In this document: positions 13,601-25,677 of the stretch, one piece after another
How positions within the stretch are numbered: position 1 is the first letter of the stretch
Layout: each line of letters opens with the position of its first letter
DNA from: Pachyseris speciosa
Lineage: Eukaryota > Cnidaria > Anthozoa > Scleractinia > Pachyseridae
Direction of reading: 5' to 3'
DNA: 64,000 nucleotides
NCBI GenBank assembly: GCA_016490735.1
Contig: JAEMWC010000104.1
Coordinates: 705,001 to 769,000 of the forward strand
The notes under the pieces: generated by a model
What the model saw: the letters and a program-made list of their open reading frames with translations, nothing else
Databases searched by the model: none
Told to the model about the DNA's origin: nothing
Made by a program: the position numbers and the translations under genes

Positions 13601-16600
13601 CCGCGAACGTCAAGAAGTCTCGTGACCAGTGCCTTGCCGTCAGGTTTGCGGTTTGAGGTTCACGTTTGTACGGCTAGACCACACTCTAGAGGTAAGTGAT
13701 TTACCGCAAGGTTTTTTGCACCCTAAAACATCACAATCCCACGTTTGAGAGGAAATGCTACCTTTTAGAACTCTTTCGCTTATTGATTATCGAATTCTTT
13801 TTCATAGAAACGTAATTTTGAAGACGATTTCTCAGCTCAGATAGAAGTGAACGAATGAATGAAAACAAACATGGCGGCCGGCTAGAACCAACCACGAAAC
13901 TTAAGCCCCGAATATGGGCAGACGGTTAACGTAAAACCGCTAACCGCAAACCGCGGTTTGCCGTTTGCGGTAAGATGGCCAAACCTGTATCTTAATCTCT
14001 CTAATACAATAAACGCTGGTCAGTCACAGGTCAGTAGTGGAACGGCGTGCGGATTTAACTTGTTTATCATGACCAAACTTTGTTCAACTAAAATTTGACC
14101 AAATCAGCGTGGAATAGCGAAAATAGACAGACGAAAGTATCAGATTCTATCGATAGATACGAACAACCTTTAAGGAATTACTATTTCATGAGACCTTCAT
14201 TTTACCCACGGTCTAGATAATTAGTAAATAAACTTTTCCCAGTTATATGATAACGCCACAGGGATCCGGAATGCGAGAGACAATTAATTTCTTATTTCTC
14301 CGCCAATCGTGACGTTTATTTCTGTTGCTATGAGGGATTAGTTCTCTTTGCTAAGTATCTCTTTATCTGTATTGCTGATGAAATGAGTCGTAGAGGGAGT
14401 TAATCCTTATTAAGTGCTAGTGCGTTTATGATGTACACTACTACCTTGCGTCTTTCCGCCTACTCTCTTGTCATAGAGTACGCGCACGGGCTAAGTCAAG
14501 TGCCACTCAACTAATTCTTAGTCAAGACTAATGTACGCGTAGCGCTGTAGTCGAGTTGAACCATGGCCATTTCTAAAGGCTGAAAGATAGCAATCTGTGT
14601 TGAGGCTGATCGCCTTAAGCCATTCGCCCCTTTTAAAGAAACGTATCCATTGTCTGTTTGGGACTGTGTTAAATGCGACTCGACTGAAATGCAATGGTTC
14701 AATGGCTGGACTTTGCACTCAAAGATGTTATCTGAGCAAATTGTCTTTAGGGCGGCTCAGCCATGAGACTCCAGAAAACTGCGAAACAAAGAAGCACGTT
14801 GCAAGGGAGCTTTAGCAACGTGGACAGCAATGCCAACGAGAACGCCACAAAACAATGGGTTATGACATAAAGTGACATGGCCAGATTCAACGTGTTTTCT
14901 AGAACTTGAGCACATAACGTTAAATTAATTTGGTCTCCTTTTTCTCCACTGCAACGCAGATTACGGTAATTTAGTTCCTTGATAGTTCGCCAACATTTTT
15001 AAGGTTGAACGAATTGGTCGGAAAGAATCGGGAAACGGTTACAGTGACGGGATTTGCAATTTGCAATGACGTTTATTCATTCCCGTTGTCATCGAGGTCT
15101 CTGAAGCTCTCTATCAACTGCTGTTAACTAAACTTTACTGCCAAAACTTGGACTTAACGCAGTGAGAGTGAAGACTTTGCCACAACTAATTGTTTTCACG
15201 CTTGTTCGAAACAAAATGCGGAATGAGGTGGCACGTTGAAACAAAGTTTACATCAACTGTTTTTGAGCCAAAATTTGCCGCCAAGGTTTCAATGGACTTT
15301 ACACCCCGAATAAAAGACTATGTCAAAACATATTATCTTCATTACTCCAGACCAGCTCAAAACAAAGTAGAAGGTTAAGACCAATTTGCATACTGACTGT
15401 TCATGGGCTAAACTCGGCCAAGGTGAACAAATTTGCCAGAACAAATTGTTTCAGATATATTGCTCGAATAATCAAAGTGAAAAATGTCGAAACAAGAGTA
15501 GCATGTGTTGAGACCAATTTAAAATTATGCACCGATTCTTTGCTAAAATCTTCTGCCATGGGCTTCTGCCAAAGCTTGGATTTTAATATGATCACACCAG
15601 CGATTAAAGGTCTTGATGTGACAGTTATTTTAAGGTTATTGGCGAGACACCAAACAGTTTTTGTGGGGGAAAGAAAACAAGGATTTTAAGACAAATTTCA
15701 TGAACTGTTGCCGAGCTAAAGGTCTGAAGAAAACACAGGGAAGAAAAATGATTTCGATCGCTGTGTTCTTCTTTCACACCCGGAGGCAAATTCTTCGTCA
15801 GCAATAGTGCAATCACTGAAACTGCGATCATTTGCATATTGATTTTCGTTCCGAGGTTGTCGATGAAATAATTTAGAATGAATATGTGAATGATCATCGC
15901 AGTTATGAACACTTCTTTAGCCAGTAGTGAAAATAAAGCCTCAAAACAAACAAACAAACAAACAAACAAAACAAAACAACAACAACAAAAAAAAACCATT
16001 CAGGCTTGTACGGGAATCGAACCCACGACCTCTGCGATATCGGTGCTGTGCTCTACCAAATGAGCTAACAAGCAAACTGGGAAATAGTTTGACATGTTGA
16101 CCAATCCCTTCCTTTCTTGACTTTGTATAAAATAGTGCAAGTCCGTTTTCACTCTGTCTTTTCAAGCATTCTGTGAATGAAATATCTGAGATTCTGAATG
16201 AAGCTATCAGTCAGCCATCTCTTTCCACGCCAAAGGCTCTCTTTAATTCTTTAGTTCACGTTAATTTCACATCGAAATTCAAAAATACTTGAAGAGTTTC
16301 CACCCTGCTATTCTTCAAAAAGACAGTTCTTCTTGGCCAGGTTAAAACCTTCGCAGAGAAGCAAATGCGAGCGATACAGCGGGGATTTGATTCCACGCAA
16401 ACTCGTTAGCATTCAAAGGAAAGTACACTGACAGAGTTCAAGTAACTCAGTGCCAGCTGCTTCTTGATGTTGCTCCTTTGTTTCTCATCGTCAGTTTTCA
16501 TGGATTCTTTTGCTAGTAAAAACAAAGTCGAAAGCCCCGTTCAAACGTTCCAGCATTGTAATTAATATAATTTTGGGTGGGAAGCTAAACCACTGCGTCA

Positions 16601-19600
16601 TCAAACACCTCGTTTCTCGAGCGACTAGCTGATCGAGCTCGAATCAAACAAACTCTTTTGAAAAGCAAAGCCTCGATATAGCCGTTTTGTCACTTTTAAT
16701 GCTTATATTTTCTTAGACTGTAATGGGTGTTTGAATAGATAGCAGCGATGAAAAGTGAGCCTATTTTGTGACATTCAGTTTAGGAGCATCCAATATACAT
16801 TAAATGTTTTCTGCATTGCAATATGGTTTTAGGGCTTTTGAACTGAAAGAAGGCTAAATTGATGCCCTAGGGAAAATGACTTTATTCTTCGAATTTCTGA
16901 GCTGTTATCGACATTTTATGTACTGGCCTGGGGATAATCGCGCACTTCAAAAGACGTTATACCATGGAAAATACAAGAAGAGGCGAAAGTTTGTCGTCGG
17001 TAATGGTAATATTTCATTAACCGAAACACTCCCGTTTTTGTTCACACTTTGACTCACAGTTTTGAGGTTTTGCGAAATAAACAGCAGTTGGGTTGGTCGT
17101 TCTGGCAGTTTCCTCGCATTGGTGCTGAAAAATTTTCCTTTCAACAGCCGTTACGTTTACAAGAATCCTTGAAAGAACATGAGTAAACATCCTAACTAGA
17201 AACGTTGGCAAACCTCACAAAGCAAAGAGAAAACTTCAAACGTCTTTTATACTGATAGTTATGTTTCAAGAAATCAATATGGTCCTCTGCTTTTTAATTC
17301 GAAAGAAATTAGCTTCAATCAGTGGCATCCAACTGTTTGTTGCGGTACAGTTTTTCGCAGCACTAGAAAAGTAATTTCTTTTGATTTCGGGCCATTATAC
17401 GCGCGAAATAAAGTGAGCTCTGAGCTAACATTTTTTGGAGCAAACCATGAAAGTAATCTGGAAATTTGTCGCTCTGAAAATTTGCTTGTACTTATATTTG
17501 TAGCTAAGGAAGTTTGAGTGTGTGAGCTTGCAGAAGCATGCCTTTATTGATGAGAGGCCTCAAAAATGTCTCGAAAATCAGGAGAAAACGCTTTCAGAAT
17601 CTTGCTCAAATGTTCTCTCTAGGAACACTAACAAACTTACTAAGTTTCCTGAAAACACAACCAGCTCTGTCAGTCTAATCTTATAGGCCATAGCTGAATG
17701 GAAGGGAAGCAGTGCAGACAAGAGATGGCAACAATAAAGCTCTAGTTCGCGGGCAAATATCATTCAGAATTTTTTACCGGTTAAAACCCTTCCTGAGAAC
17801 AGAGAAGGCAATATAACATCAAGTGGGTGTTATCTACAAGCGTAAACGCATCATTTGACAGCGCAGAACAACAACGTGACTCCACCAAACACGCAACTCA
17901 AGAACGTGGTTGTAGGCGGATGTACAGGAAATAACGTGCGCGGCGTTTTGTGAAGAATCTAGCGTGCCGGCTGTAAACCATGCTTGTTCATATATTTTTT
18001 TTAAATAAAGAGAATTTAAATCCTAAACGCTTTAAAAGACCCACGCGTTGCTGTTAACCTTCAGTTGGAAGTTGAGGTATTATATAATCATTGAAATCAT
18101 CGATTTTATTGACTGCCGGGCTAGCAACCAAAGATATCATCCCGGCACTGAAGTAGTAGTTTAAGCTAAGCTCCAATTTCAATGACTTAACTAATTGAAA
18201 AGAAACAGGCAAGCAAACGCATGCAAACTGTGCTTCTTGTGTTTTATTTATTTATTTCTTAATTGTTAAAAGGAAGATTAAAGACTGACAATAGTTGCAT
18301 GATCTTTAAGAAGGACATTGATCGTGACAAAACATTGCTAACAAAGGACGGTAATTAAGCGAGTCAACAAAGAAACGATACATAGCACTACGGCAATAAA
18401 GCGGAAACTTACGACAGGTTGTTGTATTACATAACTCGACACATAAGTCACATACACGCGCAAAACGCCGCGTAGTCAAAACGAATGCTTCCATAATCGA
18501 TCGCAAAATGTAAAGTACGATTTGTACGTGTATTGTACTTGTGACGATAGTGAGATAATGAAATAAGGAACGTAAAGACCTCTTGTCGTGACCTTCAAGT
18601 CACGTTTTATTTGCCGGCTTGTTCGCGTTTTAGCAAATATTGCATTAACCGGCTAATAAATGACTAAAAGAACAAAAACCAATTGTACAACCATGAGTAA
18701 CATGAGTTAGGGAAAGGAAAAGTGATACTTATGGAACAGGGAAAGTGATTATAGAATTTGCATTAGATTGATGGCGACATTTATAGTATTTATAGTATTG
18801 CCGGCATTTTGGTGTGGCGAATGAAATCTGAAAACCAATATTAATGATAATAATGATCGGTCAAGACAGTACTTACAAAAGATAAGGCAGCCCATGAAGA
18901 TCAAAAACATTTGATCCAAATTGCTGCTTATAACTTTGACGTTTTCAAGAAGTTTCTCATGGTCCTCTGCCGTGACTAAGGTAACGTTGGTCATTTTGTC
19001 TTCACAATTTTGTCTTCTCCTTATTCCAAATCACAGAATCGCAGAAAATGGTCGAGTACTATTCGTGTGGTGACACACTCAGAAATAAGGCCGAGTGTTA
19101 TGCAAAACCAAGAAACCCTGTCATTGTTGGAACACGTGATATGGGAGTGTTTTGCGCGTCATGCAGAAATAAAATGCGTACGTTAACTTTTGTTTTACAT
19201 ACAGACTTTGACACCTAAAAACAAAAAGCTCTAAAAACAAATAAAAGAAAAATATCTGCCTCTGGGTGGCTTGGATTGTTTAAAATCTAATCATCAAAAA
19301 ATTCCTTTAAAGTCTTGGTTCTTTTGATATAAACATTTAGAAACTTTTCAATTCCTTGCAAGACTGTGGATTCATTTTTTTACGACCGGGCGGATGGAAC
19401 TCACCACTAAAGTGCACCACTCAGTTGGGATGTTAGCAAAATAATTTGTATTGGCCAGCTTTGAAACGGAAATCTGCGCCTAATCGAACTCTCTTATTTA
19501 TTCCATCTGAATCTCTAAAATTATCTGACCTGTGCTTTTCTCAGAAAGGGTTTTCACGGTACATCAAACCAGACAACGTTTTCGAAGCAGTAGGTTAGAG

Positions 19601-22600
19601 AGGTCAGACCAAATGCTACTGGAAGAGAAACATGCTAATTTTGTAGTCATTAAACGCATTTTATTGCAAATGACAGCTATGGAATTTTGATGGCTTTTGA
19701 ATGCTCGCAGAATTCATGGCCGGGTTTGCGACAAGGGTTCGCGAAAGCAGAAGATCGCAAGGATCTGAAACAAGTTTTGTACAACTAAGAGCAACACATT
19801 GCTATTCAAATCTGCTTATTACGAAATTCATCATTCATTTAAACTAAAAACAAATTTAAGGTATTCAAACTGAAAAAAGAAAAAGATTAAACTGAAAGAC
19901 AAAGATAAAGGAGTTTATATATAGCTTTCATAATCTATGTTCTGGGGATGTTATCAGTTCGAAGTAGATTGGAAATCACGTAGAGTTCGAGATGACAACT
20001 ACCTGCATCATTGAGACACCGACACTGACTCTTGACTGCTCCTCGGAAATGAACCCTAACGTCATTGCCTCTGATCGTTTATTGTTTACCTAAAAGTCTA
20101 CGCTTAAGTTTCAAGAACAGCAGCTATTGAGTTGAGAACGGGCAGGATTAGGAAACGTAAGAATATTGGCATGGGTGGGAAACGTTTCCGGACTGGTAAA
20201 ATCCGTTGTTTCACTTCCACAAAAAAAGAGAATATCAGTATCGTAATTTTTCTTGTATTGGTATATATTTTTTTCTATTTCTGGGAAAGGTAAATCAGAG
20301 ATTGACTTCAAAAGGTCCGTCGTCGAAACCTTCAAACTTCCATACCCGAAAGCTTGATTTTATTCTCATAACTCAGGAATTGCTAAAGCTATGCAATTGG
20401 TGTAAGCTAAAAGTTCAATTTATCACTTCTGTTCAAACTGAATCTACCCGGTGATAGATTAAAAATAGATTGACAATTATTATTAAAAGCTTATGACCGT
20501 TAGTGCCAAGGTCGAAGTACATTAGGAACACTAGCCTAAGGGGGCATGTGGCGCCACATAAGAAGCGATCGACGCAGGGACATAAAATTGCAGGCATCAG
20601 AACACAGGCTTGTCAGCGTTCTTCATGGTAAAACCAGCGTAATTTCGTACACCTTCACTGAGAGAAGAAAAATGTTGTCCCGGTAACAGAATTTTTTCAC
20701 TGATAAAAAGGGAACGTCTCACGAGGCTATTTAAACAATAGACCATAAGTTTCTATGGTTTATAGGCTGATAAACCATGCGGGATGTTGGAAGAATACTC
20801 GAAGAATTCGTAAATCACGAGCCGCAGGCGAGTGATTTACGGATTCTTCGAGTGTTCTTCCAACATCCCAAGTGGTTTATCAGCCTATAAAACCATAGAA
20901 ACTTGAGGTCTATTGCTTTTATATAATAATTCAGAAGACGCGCGAAATTTCCATGAGTTTACTGATACAATAAACCACAGTTGATTGACCAATCAGAGCG
21001 CGCGAAATTTAATTGAAAAATTAGGAAGCATTGTTAAGTTTTGCACTGAAAGGTCTATTTATATTCGGTTGCCATGCAGCCAACTACCACATGCTGGGTG
21101 AATTTGTATATCTATTATGCCTGTCACTTTCGTTGTCAAAGTCTGATCAAGAAGAACAAAACAAAACAAAGCAAAACATAGCAAAACATAGCAAACCATT
21201 GCTTACCATGATAACGAATCAACCTCCGCAGTTTTTCTTCTTTCTATTTTCTTGTGTTTTTCCGGACTAGTTTATAACCTCAACATGATGTCATTGAAAT
21301 TAAGCTAGAATGTTTGGCTGAAGGTGCGGGTTAAAGAATTGAGAAAGCTCGCCAGGTTTGGAATTTGAAAAGTCCTTTAAGTTTCGGGAAAGAGTATTCC
21401 TGTCAACTCTACCTGAAAGGGTATTGAGAAGTAATTTGCCTTGTATCAATCTCGCAACACGCCTACTAAAGTCCATAAAACAAGCAAGCAGGTGCTTCAA
21501 AGGAGGAAGGTGACGAGGACGATAAAAGAAGAAGAAGAAGAAGAAGAAGAAGAAGAAGAAGAAGAAGAAGAAGAAGAAGAAGAAGAAGAAGAAGAAGAAG
21601 AAGAAGAGAAGAAGAGGAAGAAGTTCACCTACAATTTCGAAGCGCTACGCAGATGACACCTTTAAGATCCTAAGTCGAGTAAACGATGGCTTCTCTGTGG
21701 AAAATGAAATTAAAAAAGGAATCCAATTCAACCGTACACGTTTTCAAAAAGATTCACAGAACTCCTCGAAGCTAATGCCTACGAATACCTAGCGTATGAT
21801 TAACATAATCCAGAGCTCAGTACAGTTCTTTGACGAGAGTTACTTAAGTCAATCGCTTATATCGACTAAACCAAAGACTCACAACTTGGCTAGCGGCCAT
21901 CTCTGAGGAGGTGACTGTGCTCATCATACCTAGATCTATTTCTGAACCACATCAGTACTGATATCCTAGACATTTTCCTGCCGGAAGCATCAAAATAGTT
22001 TAATGAGACGTGTTGGCATCAATTAAGTATTCATTAAACTTCAGTTTAAAATCTACATTTTCAAAATAACAGTTAACATAAAAATATTGGCAAATGTAAC
22101 GGGAAAGGGTAAATTAGCAAAAATTATAGCTAGGTTAAATTGTCGCAGAACCAAGCCGATTAACTTTTGTTTGGGTGTTAGAGCCATCGTTCTAGCCGTG
22201 ATTTTCAGCATGTAAGGATCACTTCAAATGATTTATTCATTACGGCAATTTTGCTACGGCTTAATTAAGTATTGTCAGCACCACACAAGTGAATAGTGCT
22301 TTTCGCGCGCTCTGATTGGTTAACTCAGAGGTGATTAGCAAGTACTATTCACCTCCGAGCAGCCGGCGCGCGAGATTTTACAATTTCCGACCGCTTGTCG
22401 GTATATGGTCACACACAAAGAAACGTTTTTGTCAGCTAATTATTCAGCTTGTGTGGTATATACTAAAACAATTATTCACCTCAGTATCGGTGAAAGTGGT
22501 GGATAATTACCTCGCCGCTTCGCAGCTCGGTATTCACCTCCACTTCGGTGAATAATTGTTAATCATTATGCGCTGCGCGACACAGATGCCTTGTGTATTG

Positions 22601-25472
22601 GGGTTACTGAGCCTTGACTGACTCGCCGACGCATCGCAAATTAATGCTTGTCTGTCTCAAGACCACAGTTAGTTTTCTCAAGTGGAAAGCGACATTTAAC
22701 CTGTATTTAACATGAATTGCTTTCATTAGTTTAGAACAATTTTCAATTGAGTGTCATAAAAGCAAAACCAAAGCAATTATTCTGGCCAGTTACAACAGAT
22801 GGAAACAGCGCGCTCAGCCAATCAGAAATCAGTCGAAGCACTTACATGAATAGCCGGCGCTAAGCTCGGGAAAGTGCGTGCGTTTAAGTATAGTGATTGG
22901 GGTTTAGTTGTCATTGGTGGAGAAAGTGGCGCAACTTTTGCCAGTCACTCGCAAGACTAAGTAGAGCAAAACCAAAGCAAACACGGGTCACTTTCGACAC
23001 TCGAGTGAACAACGCGCTAAAGCGCACATTTACGGCGGGTATAATTTTCCGGTAGCATGAAGAATTTTGCATAAAGTACTAATAACCGAAGATGTATTTC
23101 CTCAGCGGGCACCTACTAAACGACATAAAAAGCGATCAGTCCTACTGTATTAGCATGTTAAATTGCCCAAGCTGGTTCAAGAGTTTCTTGCATTGCATTA
23201 CGTTCCGGTTATGTCGCTTTGTCACCGTTTTATGCTCCATTTAAGTCACTTAAGTGGTTAATCTGTGAAGTGTAGCCTCTCTGTGAACGCCTAAAGGCCC
23301 CTCTCCGCGTACCTCCCATCCCCGATACATCTTTACCCTACCCGTCCCTAGACAGTTAGCTTTGTTATTAGGCACTGTGAAACTTATCGAAAATTGCTGA
23401 ATACCAGCCTCGATATACTCGGCAAATTTTCTTGAAGCACGTTCAGTTCTCATCTGTAACTTTGATATTCAACGCGACTAAAATGCAACCAGTAAACTGG
23501 GCACTTACGCGAAGGTTTTGAAGCGGACGAAACTTGTATTTTGTCAAGGATTTTGTGTATAAGGAATTTCAATTGGACGTTGCCAATATGCGGTGCGACT
23601 GTCGCGTTATCATAACATCAATAGATAACCTTTGCTACTTAGGATAATGACGAAATATCTGCTCTTCAACCTTGATGTTTTGGCTATGAATCTTGCCTTT
23701 TGCTGGGATGTGGCTATTTAAAGAAGAAATTGTTATAAATAAAATGTAAGGAATGTCCCGATGGTGGAAATTCTTGCATCGTCACCATGAGGTTGAAATA
23801 TGCATTTGAATCACCTTACAACATGACCAAGCGTATGGGATTTTGGAATATGCATTTCATATACCAAGTACAAAATTCTGTATGCAAGCACACAAGAATT
23901 TTTATTTGTCTAATCTCCCGAGTCCACCTTGGCACGAGCAAATTACAATACACATTATAAATTTACCTTAGTCAAAGTAAAGTTCAAAGCCCTTTAAATA
24001 GTAAAACTTTCCTTTAATTAGATGATCTCTGTTGCTACTGAACTTGGTATTTGCGACGAGTTTTTGTTTTTATTAAAGGGGCTTTCTTCGCGATCGAGGC
24101 AACTGATGGGCCAGTATTTGAGCAAAGACTGACTGAAAAGTAAAAGTGCACCTCGTAAGCCCAAACCGAATTTGAAGCTGTCACCTAAACTCAGGACTAA
24201 TAGATCTGCCATCCATCTTGATCATTCCCAAACCATTAAATCCAACGTCGTCGACTGAAATATTTCTGTGGAAGTATCTTATTATAAGTTTAAGTGTGAT
24301 TTACTCAAGTATCGATTTTTATCCCGATGGAATATCGAGATACACCCGCTTTTAGTGGATACAAGTTCACACTTATTTTGTCTTGGGAAGCGGCTAAACT
24401 GATCAGGGTCCTGTTGATCTGAGAGTTTATAGCCCTACCGCAATGTTTAAAAAGGTCCCTTCCGCTAGTTTGACACAAAAATCTGACTCGTAATCACGAC
24501 AATCAAAACAACACCAACAAGAGTAACGATAACAGTAGGAAAATATGAACAAAACAGATAAGAGAAATTTGAGATCGCTGTTTTACTTGCTCTAGCGTCG
24601 CTCTACTTACTGAACAACAGGTACCCTGGGCGCCAGAGGTTTTATTTTTCTTAGTAAGGCCGGCGGTTAACCCGCTAAACGCAAAGCAAACGGAGACTAT
24701 TCTCTCGGCGCTTCGCGCCTCGTTAACGCGGCTTGGCCGCGTAATCTTCCTCCTTCAAACGAAAAAAAATAACCTCTGGCACCCTGGGTAGCCAACAGCC
24801 TCTTGTACAACTGAATCGGCGAACAATTTGGCGCGCTCGTGCGTGTAAATGAACGAGGCACACAAACCACGAACAGTTGACCAACTTTTACTTGCACTTA
24901 CCGTAAATCAAGTTAAACCTAAAATACTCCTCAAGTGATGAAGAAGGTCTAAAGCAAGGGCAAGAGAGTATTTAATCTGAAGACAAGGCTTAGCGTTTGA
25001 TTTCGTGAACCGTCCTGACACAATCAAACAAACTCCCTAAGGCAAACAAAAGCGTAGCTGGCTTCTGAGGCGGTCTTATTCTACGGGGATTGAAATGTTT
25101 AAGGAAAAGCTTCTTAAATTTGAACACGCATAGAACTGTTAGATGAGGGAACTTTGACATTGTTAAATGAGAACAAGGCGATAAAGTTGTACAGTTTTCT
25201 TGCCGGGGTGCTTATTTGTTTTCAAATGCCATGGATGCCATTGAACAATAACAAAGAAAGAAAGCCATTTTTGAAAGCGAATATTTTCTGCTAAATTGTC
25301 TAAACTAATAAGTGAACTGGATTAGTACCAACAAGAAAAGAACTGAATACTTACAGAAAATAAGGCAGCCCATGACCAACAAAAATAGCTGGTCAATGTT
25401 TCCGCTAATGGCTGTCACACTGGTTTCAAGTTTGTTGAAACTTTGTAGGTCGACTGAAGAGTTGCTGGCCAT
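1577..25472 (-). CDS. Amt-type ammonium transporter gene, 3' end off the left edge
   Basis: Integral membrane Amt/MEP-family channel moving ammonium/ammonia across the membrane. In cnidarians such genes are linked to nitrogen handling (general knowledge). Seven coding exons join in phase on the minus strand: a first exon (one of three, see below), 6727-6816, 6043-6273, 4379-4476, 3959-4093, 3432-3561 and 1577-1677, with GT/AG borders. The 301 codons include family hallmarks: [56 protein letters not shown] (with the D and first pore His of the family) and GFLAFNGGS. Family members are about 450-550 residues, so roughly the last third, with the second pore His, lies left of position 1. I cannot tell which Amt paralogue this is. 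Confidence 0.93.
3432..3561 (-). CDS. ammonium transporter exon 6
   Basis: Acceptor CTTCCTTTTGTAG, donor GTGAGC. Codes [20 protein letters not shown], then a segment ending AIVNTILGG, a membrane segment with the family's FNGGS turn. Exits in phase 1. Confidence 0.9.
3959..4093 (-). CDS. ammonium transporter exon 5 (pore His exon)
   Basis: Exactly 45 codons, beginning [13 protein letters not shown], which holds the conserved Asp and the first His of the twin-His pore motif. It continues through [20 protein letters not shown] to HTVP. Donor GTGAGT. Confidence 0.93.
4379..4476 (-). CDS. ammonium transporter exon 4
   Basis: Codes (G)[17 protein letters not shown] and a short loop ending DAITYQ; the HWAW motif is typical of animal and plant Amt proteins. 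Acceptor TTGAAG, donor GTTAGT. Phases 1 in, 0 out. Confidence 0.9.
4579..4773 (-). other. unassigned open stretch
   Basis: About 60 open codons on the minus strand, including [19 protein letters not shown], in an Amt intron. No family is recognised and splice signals are not clear; it could be a repeat-derived fragment or chance. Confidence 0.2.
4800..4875. repeat. (AATA)n / (AAAT)n microsatellite
   Basis: Run of AATA, then AAAT tetramers with few interruptions, inside an Amt intron. Confidence 0.9.
4975..5095. repeat. hairpin MITE, relative of 1008-1150
   Basis: CAGGGGCC... at the left end pairs with GGCCCCTC at the right. It shares the AATCTGCCTTATT..GGAATGAGGCAG inner palindrome with the copy at 1.0 kb, but is more diverged. 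Confidence 0.65.
5461..6000. repeat. repeat family shared with 22.3 kb, carrying a nested insert
   Basis: CACAAGTGAATAGTGC through GACCGCTTGTCGGT, and then TGGTATATACTAAAACAG.., match 22284-22560 closely. The two halves are separated here by the 312-bp element at 5614-5925. Confidence 0.8.
5614..5925. mobile_element. nested MITE with TAA target duplication (PIF/Harbinger-like)
   Basis: Terminal inverted repeats AGCCTGGTTCACAC / GTGTGAACCAGGCT, flanked on both sides by TAA. The matching place at 22.43 kb reads GCTAATTATTC without the insert, so this window holds its own empty site. The arms continue into variable TAAGCR hexamer repeats (such as GCGTAAGCATAAGC). A 3-bp TWA duplication is typical of PIF/Harbinger elements. 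Confidence 0.85.
6043..6273 (-). CDS. ammonium transporter exon 3
   Basis: The largest Amt exon (231 bp). It codes a [16 protein letters not shown] membrane segment, an outer loop with [10 protein letters not shown], and then [20 protein letters not shown], ending in [17 protein letters not shown]. Acceptor TTTTCCCAG, donor GTAAGT. An apparent upstream Met in the same frame is intronic. Confidence 0.95.
6727..6816 (-). CDS. ammonium transporter exon 2 (first common exon)
   Basis: Codes [18 protein letters not shown], then [12 protein letters not shown], the most conserved N-terminal part of Amt proteins. Acceptor TTTTGCAG, donor GTAAGT. All three candidate first exons end one base into a Phe codon that this exon completes (T + TT). 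Confidence 0.95.
8484..8728. repeat. small inverted-repeat element
   Basis: CTCCAGGAGTCCGTTTCTC at the left is an imperfect inverse of GAGAAACGGGCCCTGGG at the right; CCGGGCCCGTTT lies inside. Consistent with a MITE; ends approximate. Confidence 0.55.
11564..11663. repeat. 54-bp direct tandem duplication
   Basis: AATCGGACTTTTACATGCTT and the following CAGATTTGTCC..CGAAAAC occur twice in a row with a short linker. Confidence 0.8.
12117..12225 (-). CDS. ammonium transporter alternative first exon 1a
   Basis: Starts [13 protein letters not shown] and ends [16 protein letters not shown], 36 codons plus one base, with donor GTAAGT. The tail matches exons 1b and 1c, while the N-terminus differs. 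It is the nearest first exon to exon 2 (5.3-kb intron). Confidence 0.9.
12439..12495 (-). promoter_or_regulatory. promoter-like block upstream of exon 1a
   Basis: CATATAGACTTTGAC (TATA-like when read on the minus strand) lies about 250 bp before the ATG. CACGTGAT follows 32 bp closer to the gene. Both recur upstream of exons 1b and 1c. Confidence 0.55.
13560..14003. repeat. MITE-like element with TAGAGAGATTAAG inverted ends
   Basis: TAGAGAGATTAAG at the left end is matched in reverse by CTTAATCTCTCTA at the right. The inside is rich in CCGCAAACCGCGG/GGTTTGCGGTTTG words. No coding capacity. Confidence 0.6.
15944..16074 (-). repeat. tRNA-derived SINE with (TTTG)n tail
   Basis: Read on the minus strand, a tRNA-like head (16003-16074: GCTTGTTAGCTCATTTGGTA.., B-box GGTTCGATTCC) is followed directly by a tail of T, TTG and TTTG repeats. 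The anticodon region reads ACCGATATC, resembling the ACCGGTAATC of the other SINE heads here. Confidence 0.7.
18877..18994 (-). CDS. ammonium transporter alternative first exon 1b
   Basis: Starts [16 protein letters not shown] and ends [17 protein letters not shown], 39 codons plus one base, with donor GTAAGT. Same exit phase as 1a and 1c; the reading frame runs on into the intron only to a stop. Confidence 0.9.
19133..19212 (-). promoter_or_regulatory. promoter-like block upstream of exon 1b
   Basis: CATACAGACTTTGAC, about 200 bp before the ATG, with CACGTGAT 55 bp closer to the gene. Diverged at two positions from the boxes of 1a and 1c. Confidence 0.5.
20719..21010. repeat. long hairpin MITE (GTTTCTATGGTTTATAGGCTG family), copy 1
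   Basis: The arms AAGTTTCTATGGTTTATAGG / CCATAGAAACTT fold over an inner palindrome around ATTTACGGATTC, followed by a shared 3' block (GACGCGCGAAATTTCC..). A second copy is at 42192-42430. Confidence 0.85.
21525..21620. repeat. (GAA)n microsatellite
   Basis: About 30 GAA units; it creates a glutamate-run open frame with no other support. Confidence 0.95.
22284..22560. repeat. repeat family shared with 5.46-6.0 kb (uninterrupted copy)
   Basis: Matches 5461-6000 but lacks the 312-bp insert, giving the empty site GCTAATTATTC. Inner words TTCACCTC..CGGTGAA form short palindromes. Confidence 0.8.
24622..24790. repeat. MITE with TACCCTGGG-GCCAGAGGTT ends
   Basis: TACCCTGGGCGCCAGAGGTT at the left is matched in reverse by AACCTCTGGCACCCTGGGTA. 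The inside is GC-rich (GGCGCTTCGCGCC, GCGGCTTGGCCGC hairpins). Confidence 0.8.
25355..25472 (-). CDS. ammonium transporter alternative first exon 1c
   Basis: Starts [16 protein letters not shown] and ends [17 protein letters not shown], 39 codons plus one base, with donor GTAAGT. It is 18.5 kb from exon 2, with exons 1a and 1b in between. Confidence 0.9.
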
Positions 25473-25677
25473 TTTGAATTTTGGCTGAAGTGTCGTTGAA
25501 AAATACTGTTGTTAATTACATACAACGAATAGGGCCCAGCGATTCTTTTAGCTTCGAAACTGCTTGTGGTTTGGCTACAAAGAGCAGAATAGCCTACAAA
25601 CTAGTGCGAGCACTTCACCTCACGTGTATTCTCATGCGTTTTAGTCAAGAACAAATGCCTTGTTTTAATAGTAAATA

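Larger units (their letters stand above)
12500..18876. other. interval between first exons 1a and 1b
   Basis: No second copy of exons 2-7 was seen here. Contents are a ~440-bp inverted-repeat element (13.56-14.0 kb), a repeat fragment at 14.81 kb, loosely repeated ~90-bp sequence with AAACTGTTTTTGAGCC-like words (15.2-15.7 kb) and the SINE at 16.0 kb. Confidence 0.5.

Noticed and set aside
14370..14400. CTGATGAAATGAG as possible hammerhead
   Set aside because: No helix II or GAAA box.
21441..21656. 71-codon frame rich in Glu
   Set aside because: Created by the (GAA)n microsatellite.
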